From NCBI GenBank assembly GCA_029876055.1, contig CM056876.1, forward strand, positions 2,356,001 through 2,420,000: a stretch of 64,000 nucleotides of DNA, in the 5' to 3' direction. Source of the DNA: Madurella fahalii (lineage: Eukaryota > Ascomycota > Sordariomycetes > Sordariales). Below the pieces are notes generated by a model. It was not told where the DNA came from. It worked only from the letters and a program-made list of their open reading frames with translations, and searched no databases. The stretch's first letter is position 1; each line of letters begins with the position of its first letter. Both the position numbers and the translations under genes were made by a program. Shown here piece after piece: positions 46,856 to 58,723 of this stretch.

Positions 46856-48789
46856 CTAAAACTGAATCAAATCCCCCTGCTGCTGTTGCTGCTGCTGGCC
46901 CTGTTGGCCCCTCCCTCCAGCACCACCTGAAAACGGATTATTCGTCGCACCTCCGCCGCCAAACCCGTTCTGCTGCTGGCCATACGACACAGTCGGCATC
47001 CCCGTAAACTGCTGCCGCAAGAAGGGGTTGTTTCCCGTCGCGTCTGACGTGATCCTACCCAGGCCCGCACCAGCGCTGTTGACAAATACCCCCGGAGCAG
47101 TGTGCTGTGCGGGGATGCGGAGCTGGCCCGTGTTGCCAAAAGTATCCATGCCGTCGCCGCTGGCCAGCAGCGCATTCAGCCTCGCCTCGTGCTCGCTCAG
47201 TTCCTTTTGTGGCTGTTGCTGTTGCTGTTGTTGCTGGGGCTGGGGCTGGAACTGTTGCAATTGCGGCTGCTGCATGCCGAACGACGGTTGATTCTGCTGG
47301 AATGTGTTGAGCGTCTTCTGCTCTGGCAGAGCGCTGAGGCTCGTCATCGATTGGGCTTTGTACCCTGTTGACGGCCGCTGCGCAAACGGGTTGTTTGAGC
47401 CCGTCGGCATCGGCTTGAGGGACTGCTGTAAACCAGTGTTGTTGTTGCTGGCCCAGGGGTTGTTGGTGCCCGGCTGTAGTGTCGGTTCCTGGATTTGCGC
47501 CTGGAGGAATTGTTGCTGCTGCTGCTGCTGCTGCGACTGCGCCTGCAGATAAGGGTTGTAACCTGTGGGCTGTGCTTGGAAGGCCTGTTGCGCCATCTGC
47601 TGTTGCTGACCAAATGGATCGAAAGCGGTCTGCTGATGGCCGAATCCGTTTGCAAAGCCATTCGGATACCCGGTCGGCTGCGTCTGGAATCCTGTGTATG
47701 CATTGTTTACATAGCCCGTGGGCTGGACCTGCATCTGGCTCTGGTCGATCGGGTTCGCAAAGAAATCCACCGCGCTCCCTTGCTGGTAGCCCTGGTTGAA
47801 CCCTGTGTACTGAGGCTGCGACGTCTGTGCTGGTTCGTCAAGAAACAGTGAAGACGCGTTGCTCTCTTCTAGCTCCCGCCGGCGCCGCTCTTCTTCCTCC
47901 TTGCTTAGTTTGATGGCCTTTGCGAGATCATCGTCCTCCTCTTCGGCAGCCCGGCTCTCCCGCTTCCTCCTATCTTCCTCCTCTTGTTGCTTGCTAGCCT
48001 CGAGAGCCAATTTGTACTCAGCATCCTCTTCTTCGCTGAACTGCCGAGTGCGCTGCCGACGAGGCTCTTGGGGCTGGCTGTGCTGAGGTGCGTATTCGTC
48101 CAGGCCGTTAACACGGGATTTCCATGTTCTCCTGTCGCTTCGCTCAGCCCGCAGTCTCTCTTCGTCCAGGATCAGCGAGGTCAATTCTTTGGCCGCGACG
48201 CGAACTGGAGAGACATGTTAGTTACAGCATCCTGATCTGTGGATGCCAGAGCTCCTACCGTTCTGGCCAACGTCTCTGCCGTCTTCGTCAATATACTGAA
48301 ACTCTCGCAGCGTCTTGATGACGAAGACGTTCTTCTTGGCCCACGTCACAACTAGCTCCGACCCTTCATGCAAGCAGTAGTCCATGACCTTGAGCGCTTT
48401 CAGGACATGTCGCCAGTTCTTGCCCTTGTCGTTGAGCCGCTTATCGAGCATGTCCATGATCTCGTAGAACTCGGTAGACCTAAAGCAGACACAATGTTAG
48501 TTATCATCGACCACGCGTTGGTGCATTCCCCTTGCATCCCAGCACCCTCCGTGCTTACGAGTTATACGTCAGCTGAGCGATCTCGCTCATCTGCGTCCCC
48601 GTCGGGCCCCATGGGTCATTGCTGGTCGCTACATCCCACTGCCGTCAGTAAAGCGGTTCTCCGCGGTCGCATCTTGAAATCCTGCGCGGCACGGTGCCGG
48701 GCGGCAGTACACGCACCTTCGCGCACTTTGACCTGGACGCTGGAATAGCCCTTGGTGACATTCTTGACGCTCCGAATGACCTTTGACAT
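46856..48789 (-). CDS. ENT1: Epsin, ENTH-domain endocytic adaptor
   Basis: Predicted 570 aa in four exons: 48789-48717, 48628-48559, 48479-48259 and 48204-46856. All three small introns (88, 79 and 54 bp) fall inside the ENTH domain, and the phases fit. The ENTH domain (residues ~1-140) has MSKVIRSVKNVTKGYS at the start, ATSNDPWGPTGTQMSEIAQL, and the block KNWRHVLKALKVMDYCLHEG. Two ubiquitin-interacting motifs follow (EDAEYKLALEASKQQEE and DDLAKAIKLSKEEEE). A long Q-rich disordered tail carries NPF motifs that bind EH-domain proteins and ends in a clathrin-box-like DLIQF. Epsins bind PI(4,5)P2 and help form clathrin-coated pits; in fungi they support actin-patch endocytosis, the same process as AIM21 at the other end of the window. 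ENT1/ENT2 cannot be told apart from sequence. Confidence 0.92.
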
Positions 48790-49908
48790 CTTGGAGCCGG
48801 TTGAATGATTGATGCAGCAGAGAGAGACGAATGAGGGTTGGCCGGCTTCCAGCGATGCGATGCGCTGCGTCTTAAGGCGGGAATACCGGTAATGTCGCAA
48901 AGGAAAGGAGGCTCAAGGCGGGCGGACGTGATTGCGTGTCGGTTTGGTCCGGGTGTCGTGCCGCAGCGCTGTACCTTAGCTTGGCAAGCCCTCCAAAGAG
49001 GCCGCGCGCGCGCCACCAAAACTCTCTGACTCTCGCGTCTTGTCAAAACGCCTCAACGACGAGACAGCGGCGCCGGAAACTGGGTACTCGCGTGGACAAC
49101 CTGAGGCTGGCGACCTCAGTTGATTTTTTTTAGCCCCTAATGTTCCCGAATAATAGTCGGGCGCGTGAGAGTGGTTGGAGCGTGCGACGGTGAAGAGGGG
49201 GAGTCTTCGGTAATTTAGGTGGCAGACGATCGACACTGTATGAATTACAAGCATAACGTTACACTTCTTGCACGCGCAAAGATGGTCCATCGGATATTGC
49301 AACAGGTGGGAATGAAAGCCGCAAATGACGCCCACTAGCCTGCTCGGTTGTGATCTCGATAAAACCGGGGCCAATCCAAACCAACATGCATTGCTAATCC
49401 TCGACGCGATTAAGTCTGGGGGACACTATCTACACTCCAGGGAACCTCGAGTGCAGTTACAGTCCAGTATGTTGCACACGCTGGCTCTGGGGGCGGAAGA
49501 GGACAATGCCCGCCAAGCCTTCCAGAAAGCGTACACGGCGAGAAACTAAACCCCTTCAAGTAGCATGTGGCACCTTGCACCACGACGCACCTTGACGCGC
49601 GATGAGTTTGACCAGTCCCATGACGTAAACGCCGCCATTCAGTTACAGTTTTCAAGTCATTTATTGGTACAATGAGCCAAGTTGCCCCATTTTATTGTCT
49701 CGAGCCAACTGCCCTGCCAAGCTTAATCCGAACACAACATCCATAAACCCTCCTGCTTCCAAAATGACAAGATCAATAACTACATAGATAATTCTCTGGG
49801 AAATAAAGCTTCGAACCCCCTCCACCGCAAAAAGATCACATTATCCCCGATAATGACGGCGCCCAAACGCCGTGGTATCCCGTTCGCCAGAGCAGCGCAC
49901 ATCCCCAC
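48790..49908. other. Intergenic: ENT1 promoter and SAS3 3' flank
   Basis: The ENT1 promoter side is at the left, and the right side should hold the SAS3 terminator. A 74-codon frame at 49325-49549 has no recognisable content. No other element is seen. Confidence 0.4.
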
Positions 49909-52900
49909 TCATTCCTCCTCACCTTCTGCGTCAACATCCTGCATAACGATATCAGTATTTTCCTTTCCCCTTTGAGCCTTGCTGGCCTCCTTCACCGTAG
50001 GCGACTGCACCTGCACCGTATCTTTAACGTCGGCGCCGCTATTTTCCTTCTTTCCCTCCTTCTTCGCCGCCGCCAGTGCTGCCAGTCTAGCACGCTCCGC
50101 GATCCACGCCGGCGGGAGACCGGGCCCGCTGTCTGCATTGCCGTAGTCGCTCTTCTTGGTCCCCTTGGGCCAGCGGCCTGGTCCGCGGCCAGTTCCGCCC
50201 GGCTTTCGTTTGCTGCTGCTGCTACTGCTCTTCGGTCTGGAAGCCGTGGAGCGACGGGAGCCGCTCGACCGCTTGGGTCTCGGTCGCGACGCGCTGCTGG
50301 CGCTTCGCACGACCGGCGGCCGAGGGATAACGGTGCGAGCGCGGTCCGCCCTGCGGGAACCGGCGATTGGCGGTACAACCTCGAACCTTGTCGGGGGGAT
50401 GTCTTTGTATTGCGACATCCAGTCCTCCCCAGTCACCTTGACAGCCTCAGGTTCGGGTTCATCCTTTTGTTCGACTGGACTGCCGTTGACGAGAATGCCA
50501 TTTGATTTGATGTCCCCGTTTGCAACACTGTCGGTCTCGTTGAGTTCGGTGGACTCGAGAACCGTCGTGTCGACAGTAGTCTTTACTTCCTGATTAGGCG
50601 TGTCTGGTTGACTGGGAGAGCCTGTTCCGTTGGCCAGCGCTTCTGCTGCCGCAACAACCGGCTTCGGCTCCTCCTCCTCTTCCCGCGGGGCAATTGCGTT
50701 GAGGGCTGGGCCCAGTTCAAAGTTTGTTGCGTTGCCTCTTCCCATAACATACGGCGTCCACGTTAGAGCATTCGCGTTGAGCTGGACATAATTCTTGGCC
50801 TCCCACTTTGCAACATACTCGCGGCAGTACTGTAGGTCGACGCGGAAGGCGTAGACCTGGGTTTGCGGGTCACGAACCAAGCATCTCAGCCCTTCCAAGG
50901 CCGATATTACGTCGTCTGGCGTCAGCCCGGTGTCGTCGGATATCTTCTTGATGCTGAGACCCTTCTTCCCCAATTTGTCCTCGGGGAAATTCTCCAGCAG
51001 ATATCGACACATGATGAGCCGCCAGTAATTGCGGTACGAGACCAAGCCCATATCGGAGAGGGGCTTCTCGGGTGACCCAGTCTTCTTCTCCACTCTCGTC
51101 AGGAGATAAGAGAAGTCGATGAGCAGGTTGCCGTATCCCTTGCGCTGGTGAATGGGAAGCGTTAGGATACATGAGACATTGTTTTGGCTGCTGGCCCGCT
51201 TCTCCTTTGAGAAGTATCCCACAAAATGGTAGCCGAGATCGTTGTATTCGCACAGAACGTAGAAGAGGAAAGGCTCCACATCGTAGTAGAGAGTCTTTGA
51301 CCCCAAAAAGAGCTTTGCCAGCAGACAGAGATTCTGGCAGTAAACCGGATTCTTGCGACCGTCAACCTCAAAGACCGATACTGAGCCGTGCCTGTATATC
51401 TCGTCTCCTGGGGGATGCTTTGCCGGACACTTTAGTTTGTGCCGCCAAGCCACATAATCTGAGTTCATGTACTTGAGACAGAACTCGCAGATGAATAGAA
51501 CACGGTTCCTGCTGTACTCTTCCGGGTAAGGAGCTGCATACCAGGTGTCGATCTCGTGTTCTCCGAATTGGATGCATTCAATCTGGCTGGCTGGACCTGA
51601 CGCTTTCTTTGACTTCTTGGCCGGAACTTCAAGCTCGGCTTGGCCCTTGAGCAGCCGCTGTCGCCACTCCTCTTCTGCTTTCTGCTTCGCCTCGTCAAAT
51701 CTCCGACGGTCATCGTTTGTCGGCATTGTCTTGGATGTGTCCGCTTCAGCTTCAGTTAGGATGCCACCGTAAGGCTTGCCTTTCAGCTCGTCCGTCTCTT
51801 TGTCATAAAAAGAGTAGAATGGTTGTGAGTAGGCTGTTGATGTGAAAGGTGTAGTGATTGTCGCCAGCGCCACAGCAGGTGTGCGAGACGCCTCACTTCT
51901 CGAAGCCCGCCGCCCGGACCTGCTTGATCGTTTCTTAGGGCCCCTCGGCTTCCGAGATAGGATCTGGCGGAGCCCGGATGCGTTGACACGCATCTTGACA
52001 CGGACAATGCCGCGTGACCTCTTGACGATAGATACCGGGGGGTTGGGGATCTTGAGCCGCAGAGACCTAGAAACAGGCCTAGACGATTCATCCTGTCCGG
52101 TTTCCCCTTCGTCATGGCTCTGCTCATCACCGGTATTCCTTCGCCGCTTGCGAAGAGCCATGATGTTTTCGTCTGCTTCAACCGAGGACGTCTTGCGTTT
52201 CCTAAGCACGCGAGATCCGTCCATCGGGTCCCCGTCGAGGACTAACTGATTAAAGACAGAATGGGAGTCGGGTTTCACGGCGCCTTTTTGAGAGGGAAGC
52301 AGATCCCGTGCGAGCTTGGGCGCGCTCGCGCGCCGAGCGGACGGGGAGGCATTGGCGTCAACTATTCCGTCCACGTCGATCTCCTCACCATCTAAGTCCT
52401 CGGCGAGGTCCAGGTCTGAATCGTCGCCGGCACACTTTGGACAACGCCAATTCTCAGGGCCTAGCGAAATTAGCGAACAACGCTCAACGACATTTGGAGA
52501 GAGAAAAGCTCACCGTCATCGGGAGCTAGAGCGTTATTTTCCCGCGCGCATTGTTGGTGGGCTGCAGTCATGTTAGCCCGCACTAAGACAAACGGATTGC
52601 AAGAGACACTCACAGTTATCCCCGCATTTGGTGCAAGCCAGGAAGGCTTCAAACTCCTCGCCCGGGTCGTGGTCCTCATCCTGCTTACAGAAAACGCAAT
52701 GACCCGTGGCGTTTTCAGATTCGTCGTCCTCCTCGGCGTCGTCATTCTCGACTGCCTCCCATTCCGCGGCGCCTTCAGACTCGGCGTCGCTAATGCTCGC
52801 CGAACTAGCGGAATCCTCGCTGCTCACATCCTCATCATCTGTTTCTCCAGGTTTGATCTTTACCGCGCCAACTCCTTCGTCTTCGTCATCTTCACCGTCT

Positions 52901-53292
52901 TCCTGGCTGTTCTCCATGCTTGCAGTTGCGGTTCTCCGCTGCGCGTGGTGGTTCTGGGATATTATCTCGTCATCTTCCTCTCCTTCGGCATCCTCCTCAA
53001 AAACGTCGTCATCGTCATCATCTGACTCGCCGCTCCCGCTGTCACTGCCGCTACCACTGCCGCTGTGGTCGTCGTCCTCGTAATGATTCCTCTGTTCTTC
53101 ATCATCCATCTCTTGGTCCGCATCGCCATCAGTGACCGAGGCGCCAACGTCGATATGACTCTGGGAAGCGAAGGCGCTGTCGTCACCCATTGCCACGTCC
53201 CCATCGGCGCTGTCCTGTGCCAGTTCGGCTTCTCGTTCAGACCGCATGACGCTCTGTTGCAGCTCTTCCTCCAGGAGCTGCGCGTCTGCCAT
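49909..53292 (-). CDS. SAS3: MYST histone acetyltransferase with PHD-type finger (SAS3-like)
   Basis: Predicted 1092 aa in three exons: 53292-52614, a 48-nt exon 52561-52514, and 52460-49909. Introns of 52 and 53 bp keep phase 1. The N-terminal ~215 residues are strongly acidic. All three exons build the PHD-type finger: CVFCKQDED ... CTKCGDN/SHQQCARENN .../GPENWRCPKC. The MYST core has the C2HC finger (CEFCLKYMNSDY ... HKLKCPAKHPPGD), the active-site region NNVSCILTLPIHQRKGYGN with acetyl-CoA-binding QRKGYG, and SPEKPLSDMG. The C-terminus is S/R/K-rich and basic. In yeast Sas3 is the catalytic subunit of NuA3 and acetylates H3K14/K23. The yeast enzyme lacks a PHD finger, but filamentous fungal forms resemble the animal MOZ/MORF layout. 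The NuA3 assignment is inferred. Confidence 0.88.
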
Positions 53293-54603
53293 GTTTGTAT
53301 GTTGCGCACCCTCAAGCTCGCCCTCCGACTAGAAGGGACTATCGCGGTATGGTGCTCGCGAGCTCGTCAAGCGTCGCGGCAGCAGAAGCTGCGCATATCA
53401 ACCGAGCGCGGACAGACCAATACAGTAAAGATCATACCAGGCGCATAACGTTCTCGCACAGTTCTATGCCTTAAACGTGTTGTGAGAGCAGCTGCGAAGG
53501 GAGAAGGTTGCTCAGCAGGATGCGCAGGGGGGTGGAAGTCGGCAGCGATCAAAGGCAACTGTGGGGCTCGAACGCGCACTAGCAGGACGGTATGTGGCGT
53601 GAATCGATGATTTCAACGTATCTCGCTGTAAAGTACGATCGTAGACGCGTGAAATCGGCGGTTTTTTGGCTTCAATCGCTGTCGATGTTGCTCAAGAAGG
53701 TTAAACAAGTGGACAGTCTGTGTGGTTTGGTTTGTCCGGCCGCCGCAGGAAGGCTGCTGAAGCACGGGCGGGTGCTCATGCCTCCAGCAAGGGTGGGGAG
53801 CTTAGTCACACCTGACCGGCGAAGCTGGTTGATGCCTGAGGCAATCAATTTCCATCAATCATTCGCCAATTCGGAGGACGGTAACCACCAGGAACCGCGA
53901 GATTCGAGGTTACATATTCCACTCAACAGATAACAGCTCCCAGCTTCGCTAAGGGCTTCGTGTATGAAATTTTTCCCCATACATACTGCTTCTCGTGTCA
54001 AACTAACCCAATTGGACAGGCCGAGCAAACCACCACGATGCCGGTCCCTTTCGAGACCCTGATTCCCTATGGGATCATTATCGCTGTAAAGCTCCAACCA
54101 GCTGCTACGCTTGCCGACTCCGGTCGCTGACGAAATGCAGATGTTTGGCGTGTCGGGTGCTGGGCTGAACAAGATCAAGAACATGCAGAGCGGCGGCAAG
54201 AGGCACAGATGGTCAATCGATCAGTGGGATAGGGTAGGTCGATGCTATTCCCTCGATGCGAACCTTTGGAGGAGAATGCTAACCCTTCGCTAGCAAAGTA
54301 CATACATTCTCCCGATGCTACAAGACGACGCGGCGCGCTAACGATTGCAATCTGTAGTGATGGATCGCGATAGGAGACTGACGGGGCACTTGCGAGGGCA
54401 AACAGACAACCCAATAGCGCCCGCTGGATTTGAGCTAAACAACCCGTGGAGAGTAGGTAGTCTTAGGATATGCAGAGATGACCAAACGCTGACACTTATC
54501 AGGCCGAGAGACGGTTCTCATAAAACAACGCAATCTTGCTGTGGATGTATCTATAGCACCCCCAATTCCATGCTGCTCTTCGGCGCCAGGGAGAACAGAA
54601 ATG
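53293..54603. other. Intergenic: SAS3 promoter and CTU1 3' flank
   Basis: Several frames of 60-135 codons occur on both strands, without domain signatures or plausible joining introns. I see no repeat or RNA gene. Confidence 0.4.
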
Positions 54604-55809
54604 TTAGATTTGTATCTGCGCCCTATTTTTGTTTAAGCCCTCCAGGAGCATACATGCCTGGCATATATCCTGGCTCGACATGTAGCCACAGCGCTTGCAA
54701 TTCCCAAGGACCTGTCGACCAATGCCCTTGGAAGCTCCATTTCCGCTCCTGATAGGTAGATTCCTTTGTTTGTCTCTCTCTTCCTCCTTTCCCCCGGTCA
54801 TTGCCTTTGCAACATCAATCTCGAACCCTTCATGTGCCTCGTTCTCCCTCAACTGTTTGTCCATAACCGCCATCTCTCCACCAGGGCCACGCCCATTCTG
54901 TGAGCCACATCCGCCAATATCGTCCTCGGTGGTTGTAACATGCGTCGTATGCCCTTTGCACGCGCAGGACGATGACGGCTCTGCAGGGACTAGTCTCGCC
55001 ATGTCTTCGCCACTTCGAACAATGTCCAGGATGGCGCTTGGACGCACCCTCTCCAAGTTCTTAATGAGCCCTCTTGCGCTACCGCGGAACGCCTCCGGGC
55101 TGTATATGCACTCTGTGCTGAAGTAGTCGAGCTTCTTGTGAAGTGCATAGAGGACGATTTCTTTCTCATACGAATATTTTAGGGGCTTGCTTCTCTTGAC
55201 CTCGGACCGGCTATCTCCTGTCACGATACTGGTGCTTCGCGAGAGACGCGCAAGGTCGCCCCGGAGGAGGTTCATCATGACCGTCTCGGCCACGTCGTCG
55301 GCATTGTGGCCTGTCACGACGTGCTTAATGCCCAGCATTTTCGCGCCGCGGTCGAGCGCCTGCCGGCGGAACACGCCGCAATATGTGCAGTTGCCCTTCT
55401 TGCCGATCGTCTCAACGACCTGGTCCATGGTCCAGCCGTACAATTCATCATAACCGACCACCTTGAGGGGCATGTCGTACTGCACTGCGTTCCTCTTGAC
55501 TGTCTCAAGCGAGTCATCACGGTAGCCCTTGATCCCTTCGTCTATGCTCAAGAGAACGAGATCCAGTCCATATCCATGACGTTCATTCAACGTCTTCAGA
55601 ACCGAGGCCAGCACTGTCGAATCCTTGCCGCCGGAGGCTCCTATTGCGACCTTCTCTCCGGGGAAGAATAGCTGCGACGATGTGATGGTGTGGTGTACTT
55701 CCTCCTCAAAAACCGAGATGAAGCAAGCTTTGCAGAGCTTTGCGTTGTTCTTGGGCCGCTTAACGGCCGCCCTCCCGGTCTTGCAGCTGGCGCAAACTGT
55801 GGGCGCCAT
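54604..55809 (-). CDS. NCS6: Cytoplasmic tRNA 2-thiolation protein 1 (Ncs6/Ctu1)
   Basis: Single exon, 401 aa, the normal family length. An N-terminal zinc-binding pair of CxxC motifs (CASC at 6-9, CKAC at 26-29) is followed by the PP-loop ATP pyrophosphatase signature SGGKDS at residues 59-64. Next come CTYCGVFRRQAL, the TGHNADDVAETVMMNLLRGD motif, and C-terminal cysteines (GNCKRCGYMSSQDICQAC) that form a second metal site. A Lys/Glu- and Gly-rich insert (about 300-360) varies between fungi. With Ncs2/Ctu2 the enzyme adds the 2-thio group to wobble uridine 34 of tRNA-Lys, -Glu and -Gln, using sulfur from Urm1. It is divergent from the ribosomal protein gene across 362 bp. Confidence 0.95.
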   Translation of the reverse strand: MAPTVCASCKTGRAAVKRPKNNAKLCKACFISVFEEEVHHTITSSQLFFPGEKVAIGASGGKDSTVLASVLKTLNERHGYGLDLVLLSIDEGIKGYRDDSLETVKRNAVQYDMPLKVVGYDELYGWTMDQVVETIGKKGNCTYCGVFRRQALDRGAKMLGIKHVVTGHNADDVAETVMMNLLRGDLARLSRSTSIVTGDSRSEVKRSKPLKYSYEKEIVLYALHKKLDYFSTECIYSPEAFRGSARGLIKNLERVRPSAILDIVRSGEDMARLVPAEPSSSCACKGHTTHVTTTEDDIGGCGSQNGRGPGGEMAVMDKQLRENEAHEGFEIDVAKAMTGGKEEERDKQRNLPIRSGNGASKGIGRQVLGNCKRCGYMSSQDICQACMLLEGLNKNRAQIQI

Positions 55810-56171
55810 TCGGACGAGGATTTCAGACCAGGAAACTGCCGGGTTTGAAGGTTATGTTGAATTTATGGCATTCTCCAGTGATGCATTATGGCAATACCGT
55901 GTGCAAGAAGTTCTATCTACAGGAGGAAGCGACTTTGACTCAAAACTCAAGCGCCCAAGTGCATCCCACCCACCCACGTCGGGCGTGATTGTAGCGGGAT
56001 CGAGCCCCACATGCCATGCTGCCGAAGATTGCCCGTCGTACCCTATTGTTGGCCCGAGCTTCTCCGCAAATCCACAATCCTCTATTTTCTCGTGCAGTGC
56101 AGGGAAATTTCCATCTTCAGAATTCTTCTCTGGTCAACAAGCTCCGGTCCTGAGCATCGCCCAACGACAAA
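55810..56171. promoter_or_regulatory. Divergent promoter, NCS6 / ribosomal protein eL8
   Basis: Only 362 bp separate the two start codons, so the region must hold both promoters and 5' UTRs. No classical TATA box stands out. Shared control is possible but inferred from geometry alone. Confidence 0.5.
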
Positions 56172-57312
56172 ATGGTAAGCGCATAATTGACACCAACACC
56201 ATGGCAAGGCATCTCTTATGATGCGTGCTTGCTACATGCTCTCGAGGCTCTCTCGAGTCGCATGAATTTCCGCTTGCAGGTTGCAAAACCGCAGGTGAAG
56301 AATGGCTTGAGTTGGTCCGGTGTGGGCGGAAACGCCCGGCCGGCCGCTCTCTAGAGTTCAAGAAGACTACAGTCAATGGAAAACATTTACTGATGTCTTC
56401 TCCTCAATGATAGCCTCCGAAGTCTGGTAAGAAGGCCGCCCCGGCCCCCTTCCCTCAGGGAAAGGCTGGAAAGAAGGCACCCAAGGTAAGTCACCCCTGA
56501 GCAGATCTCTACTCCTCCAAGTCTCGTGCGCTGACGTGTCTTTAGAACCCTCTCCTCGAGAAGCGGTCGCGCAACTTCGGCATCGGCCAGGACATCCAGC
56601 CCAAGCGTAATCTGTCGCGCATGGTGAAGTGGCCGGAGTATGTCCGCCTCCAGCGCCAGAAGAAGATTCTCAACATGCGCCTGAAGGTGCCCCCTGCCAT
56701 CGCCCAGTTCCAGCAGGTGCTCGACAAGAACACTGCTGCGCAGGCCTTCAAGCTCCTCAACAAGTACCGGCCCGAGACCAAGACCGAGAAGAAGGAGCGT
56801 CTCCTCAAGGAGGCCACCGCCATCAAGGAGGGCAAGAAGAAGGAGGACGTCAGCAAGAAGCCCTACGTTGTCAAGTACGGTCTCAACCACGTTGTTGGCC
56901 TGATTGAGAACAAGAAGGCCTCACTCGTCCTCATCCCGAACGATGTCGACCCCATTGAGCTCGTCATCTTCCTGCCGGCTCTCTGCCGCAAGATGGGCGT
57001 CCCGTACGCCATCATCAAGGGCAAGGCCAGACTCGGCACCGTCGTCCACAAGAAGGTACGGGAGTTCAGGAACTCACTTAGCCAAACCATATCCTAACTC
57101 GAGTTTCATAGACCGCCGCCGTTCTCGCTATTACTGAGGTCCGCTCCGAGGACAAGAACGAGCTGGCCAAGCTTGTCTCGGCCATCAAGGAGGGTTACGT
57201 GGAGAAGAACGAGGACGCCCGCAAGCGGTGGGGTGGTGGCATCATGGGCGCCAAGGCCCAGAAGCGCATCGAGAAGCGGAAGAAGGCCCTCGAAACGGCC
57301 ATCAAGGTTTAA
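56172..57312 (+). CDS. RPL8: 60S ribosomal protein eL8 (L7a; yeast Rpl8)
   Basis: Predicted 261 aa in four exons: 56172-56174, 56414-56485, 56546-57055 and 57112-57312. The first coding exon is the ATG alone, directly followed by GTAAGC; the 239 bp intron joins it to PPKSGKKAAPAPFPQGK. Later introns are 60 and 56 bp with CTGAC/CTAAC branch-like sites. The body contains the L7Ae/L30e/S12e domain (VVKYGLNHVVGLIENKKASLVLIPNDVDPIELV, shown in part; FLPALCRKMGVPYAIIKGKARLG) and ends KALETAIKV. The protein sits on the 60S surface near 25S rRNA expansion segments and is needed for pre-rRNA processing. An ATG-only first exon is a known design in fungal ribosomal genes and may aid coordinated control. 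Codon use is strongly C-biased, as expected for high expression. Confidence 0.94.
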
Positions 57313-58723
57313 TGATGCATTGCAATGGTCGGATGGGCGCGGGTGCACTTATGAATGGCGTACGGGAATACCAAAACCAGATCAGTGTGAAATAAACTGC
57401 TTGCCTCCGCCACATGCGGGCACGGATGTTTTTCTCTTTTCTTACCCGGTCGGGACAAACGAATGAATGCCATGGATACCCAAGATGCAGGAGTTGCAAA
57501 ATCCCATGCGCTGTGAACGTCGGTTGGGGGTGGAAGTGCCCCTCGATGCAACCTCTGGATCCTGTCACAAGGTCAGCTTGAGCACGACCATGAACATGCT
57601 CGAGACGTGACTCTCATCCGCAACCATGGGGAGCAAAGCGGACAGTCATTACCGAACGCACGAAGAAGTTGGGGAGTTGCATCAAAGGGATCCCAAACCG
57701 AGTTTCGATCAGTGCCGCCAACATTATGCAACACGAGTGAAAGATCGACAGCACCCCGAGGGGCTTCGCGCCAATTGAGCCGGGGCGGCGGAACTCTGTC
57801 CATTGCTACCGAGTCTCAACAGACGACATTCATTCGTTTCTGAGATAAGGGCACGGCAGCAATCTGTGACGGAACTATAACGCCCATGCCCAGCCAAACC
57901 AAGCCCGGCTGTTGCGAAACCAAGCTTTAAGCGGCAGGCCAAGAGCCCCCGTTCGGTGGCATATGGGTTTATGTCGAGGGAAGTGCGGGAATCCATTGCT
58001 CTCCCTGGGGGTGCTCTGCCTCCGGGGCGCTTGGTCATCCCGGGATTCCCATGTTTTATCAATTCGGATTGGAGGTGAAGAGTTTCATCCCGCATTTCAG
58101 ACATGGGACAAGGGGGGTTGCCCTGCCCTTGGTACTGCCTAGGTAAGGTACTCCCTGAAGTGTCACAGCGAAAATCCCCAGCCGTTCGGATGGAAGACAC
58201 GGCGGCATTCCGTTCGCAATCTGGGGATGTTTGTGGAATGCTGTTGTGCTTATTAGAACAGGAACCGCCCCGCGTGGAACTCTCTCATATCGCTTCCCAA
58301 GTCATCTGACCGCTTCGTTATTCCCTGCCGCGCTAGATCCTGTTGCTATATCCTGGGCTCTCACCAAGTTCAGCTCGATTATCTCTATCTCCGCCATTGC
58401 TTGGCTCTGCACCCCACGGCAGGCTAAAAAAGCTGTTGAGGCTACACCAAATCGGTTGGTCTTGGCGTGGGTGGTTGCTTGGTTCGGTCCATACCGAGAG
58501 GCTTGTCTAACCCAGCGCAGAAGACGCCGGTCCGAAAGGAGGGGATATATTGCACCGCCAACCTGCTGATTTTAACTCCCATCGGGACTCTCGGAAATCG
58601 TGAAGAAACTCGCGCTTCACCTACACTTTTGAGCGCCATTCTCCTCTGGGATTCCCTACGGACACCAATCTCTTATCACTTCTTATCTTTCTCCCATAGT
58701 GATTCCCCTTGGCGATAAGCAAC
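57313..58723. other. Intergenic between eL8 and carbonic anhydrase
   Basis: At 1.4 kb this is a long spacer for this window. I see only unsupported short frames. The right 300 bp are CT-rich and probably promoter and 5' UTR of the carbonic anhydrase gene. Confidence 0.4.
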
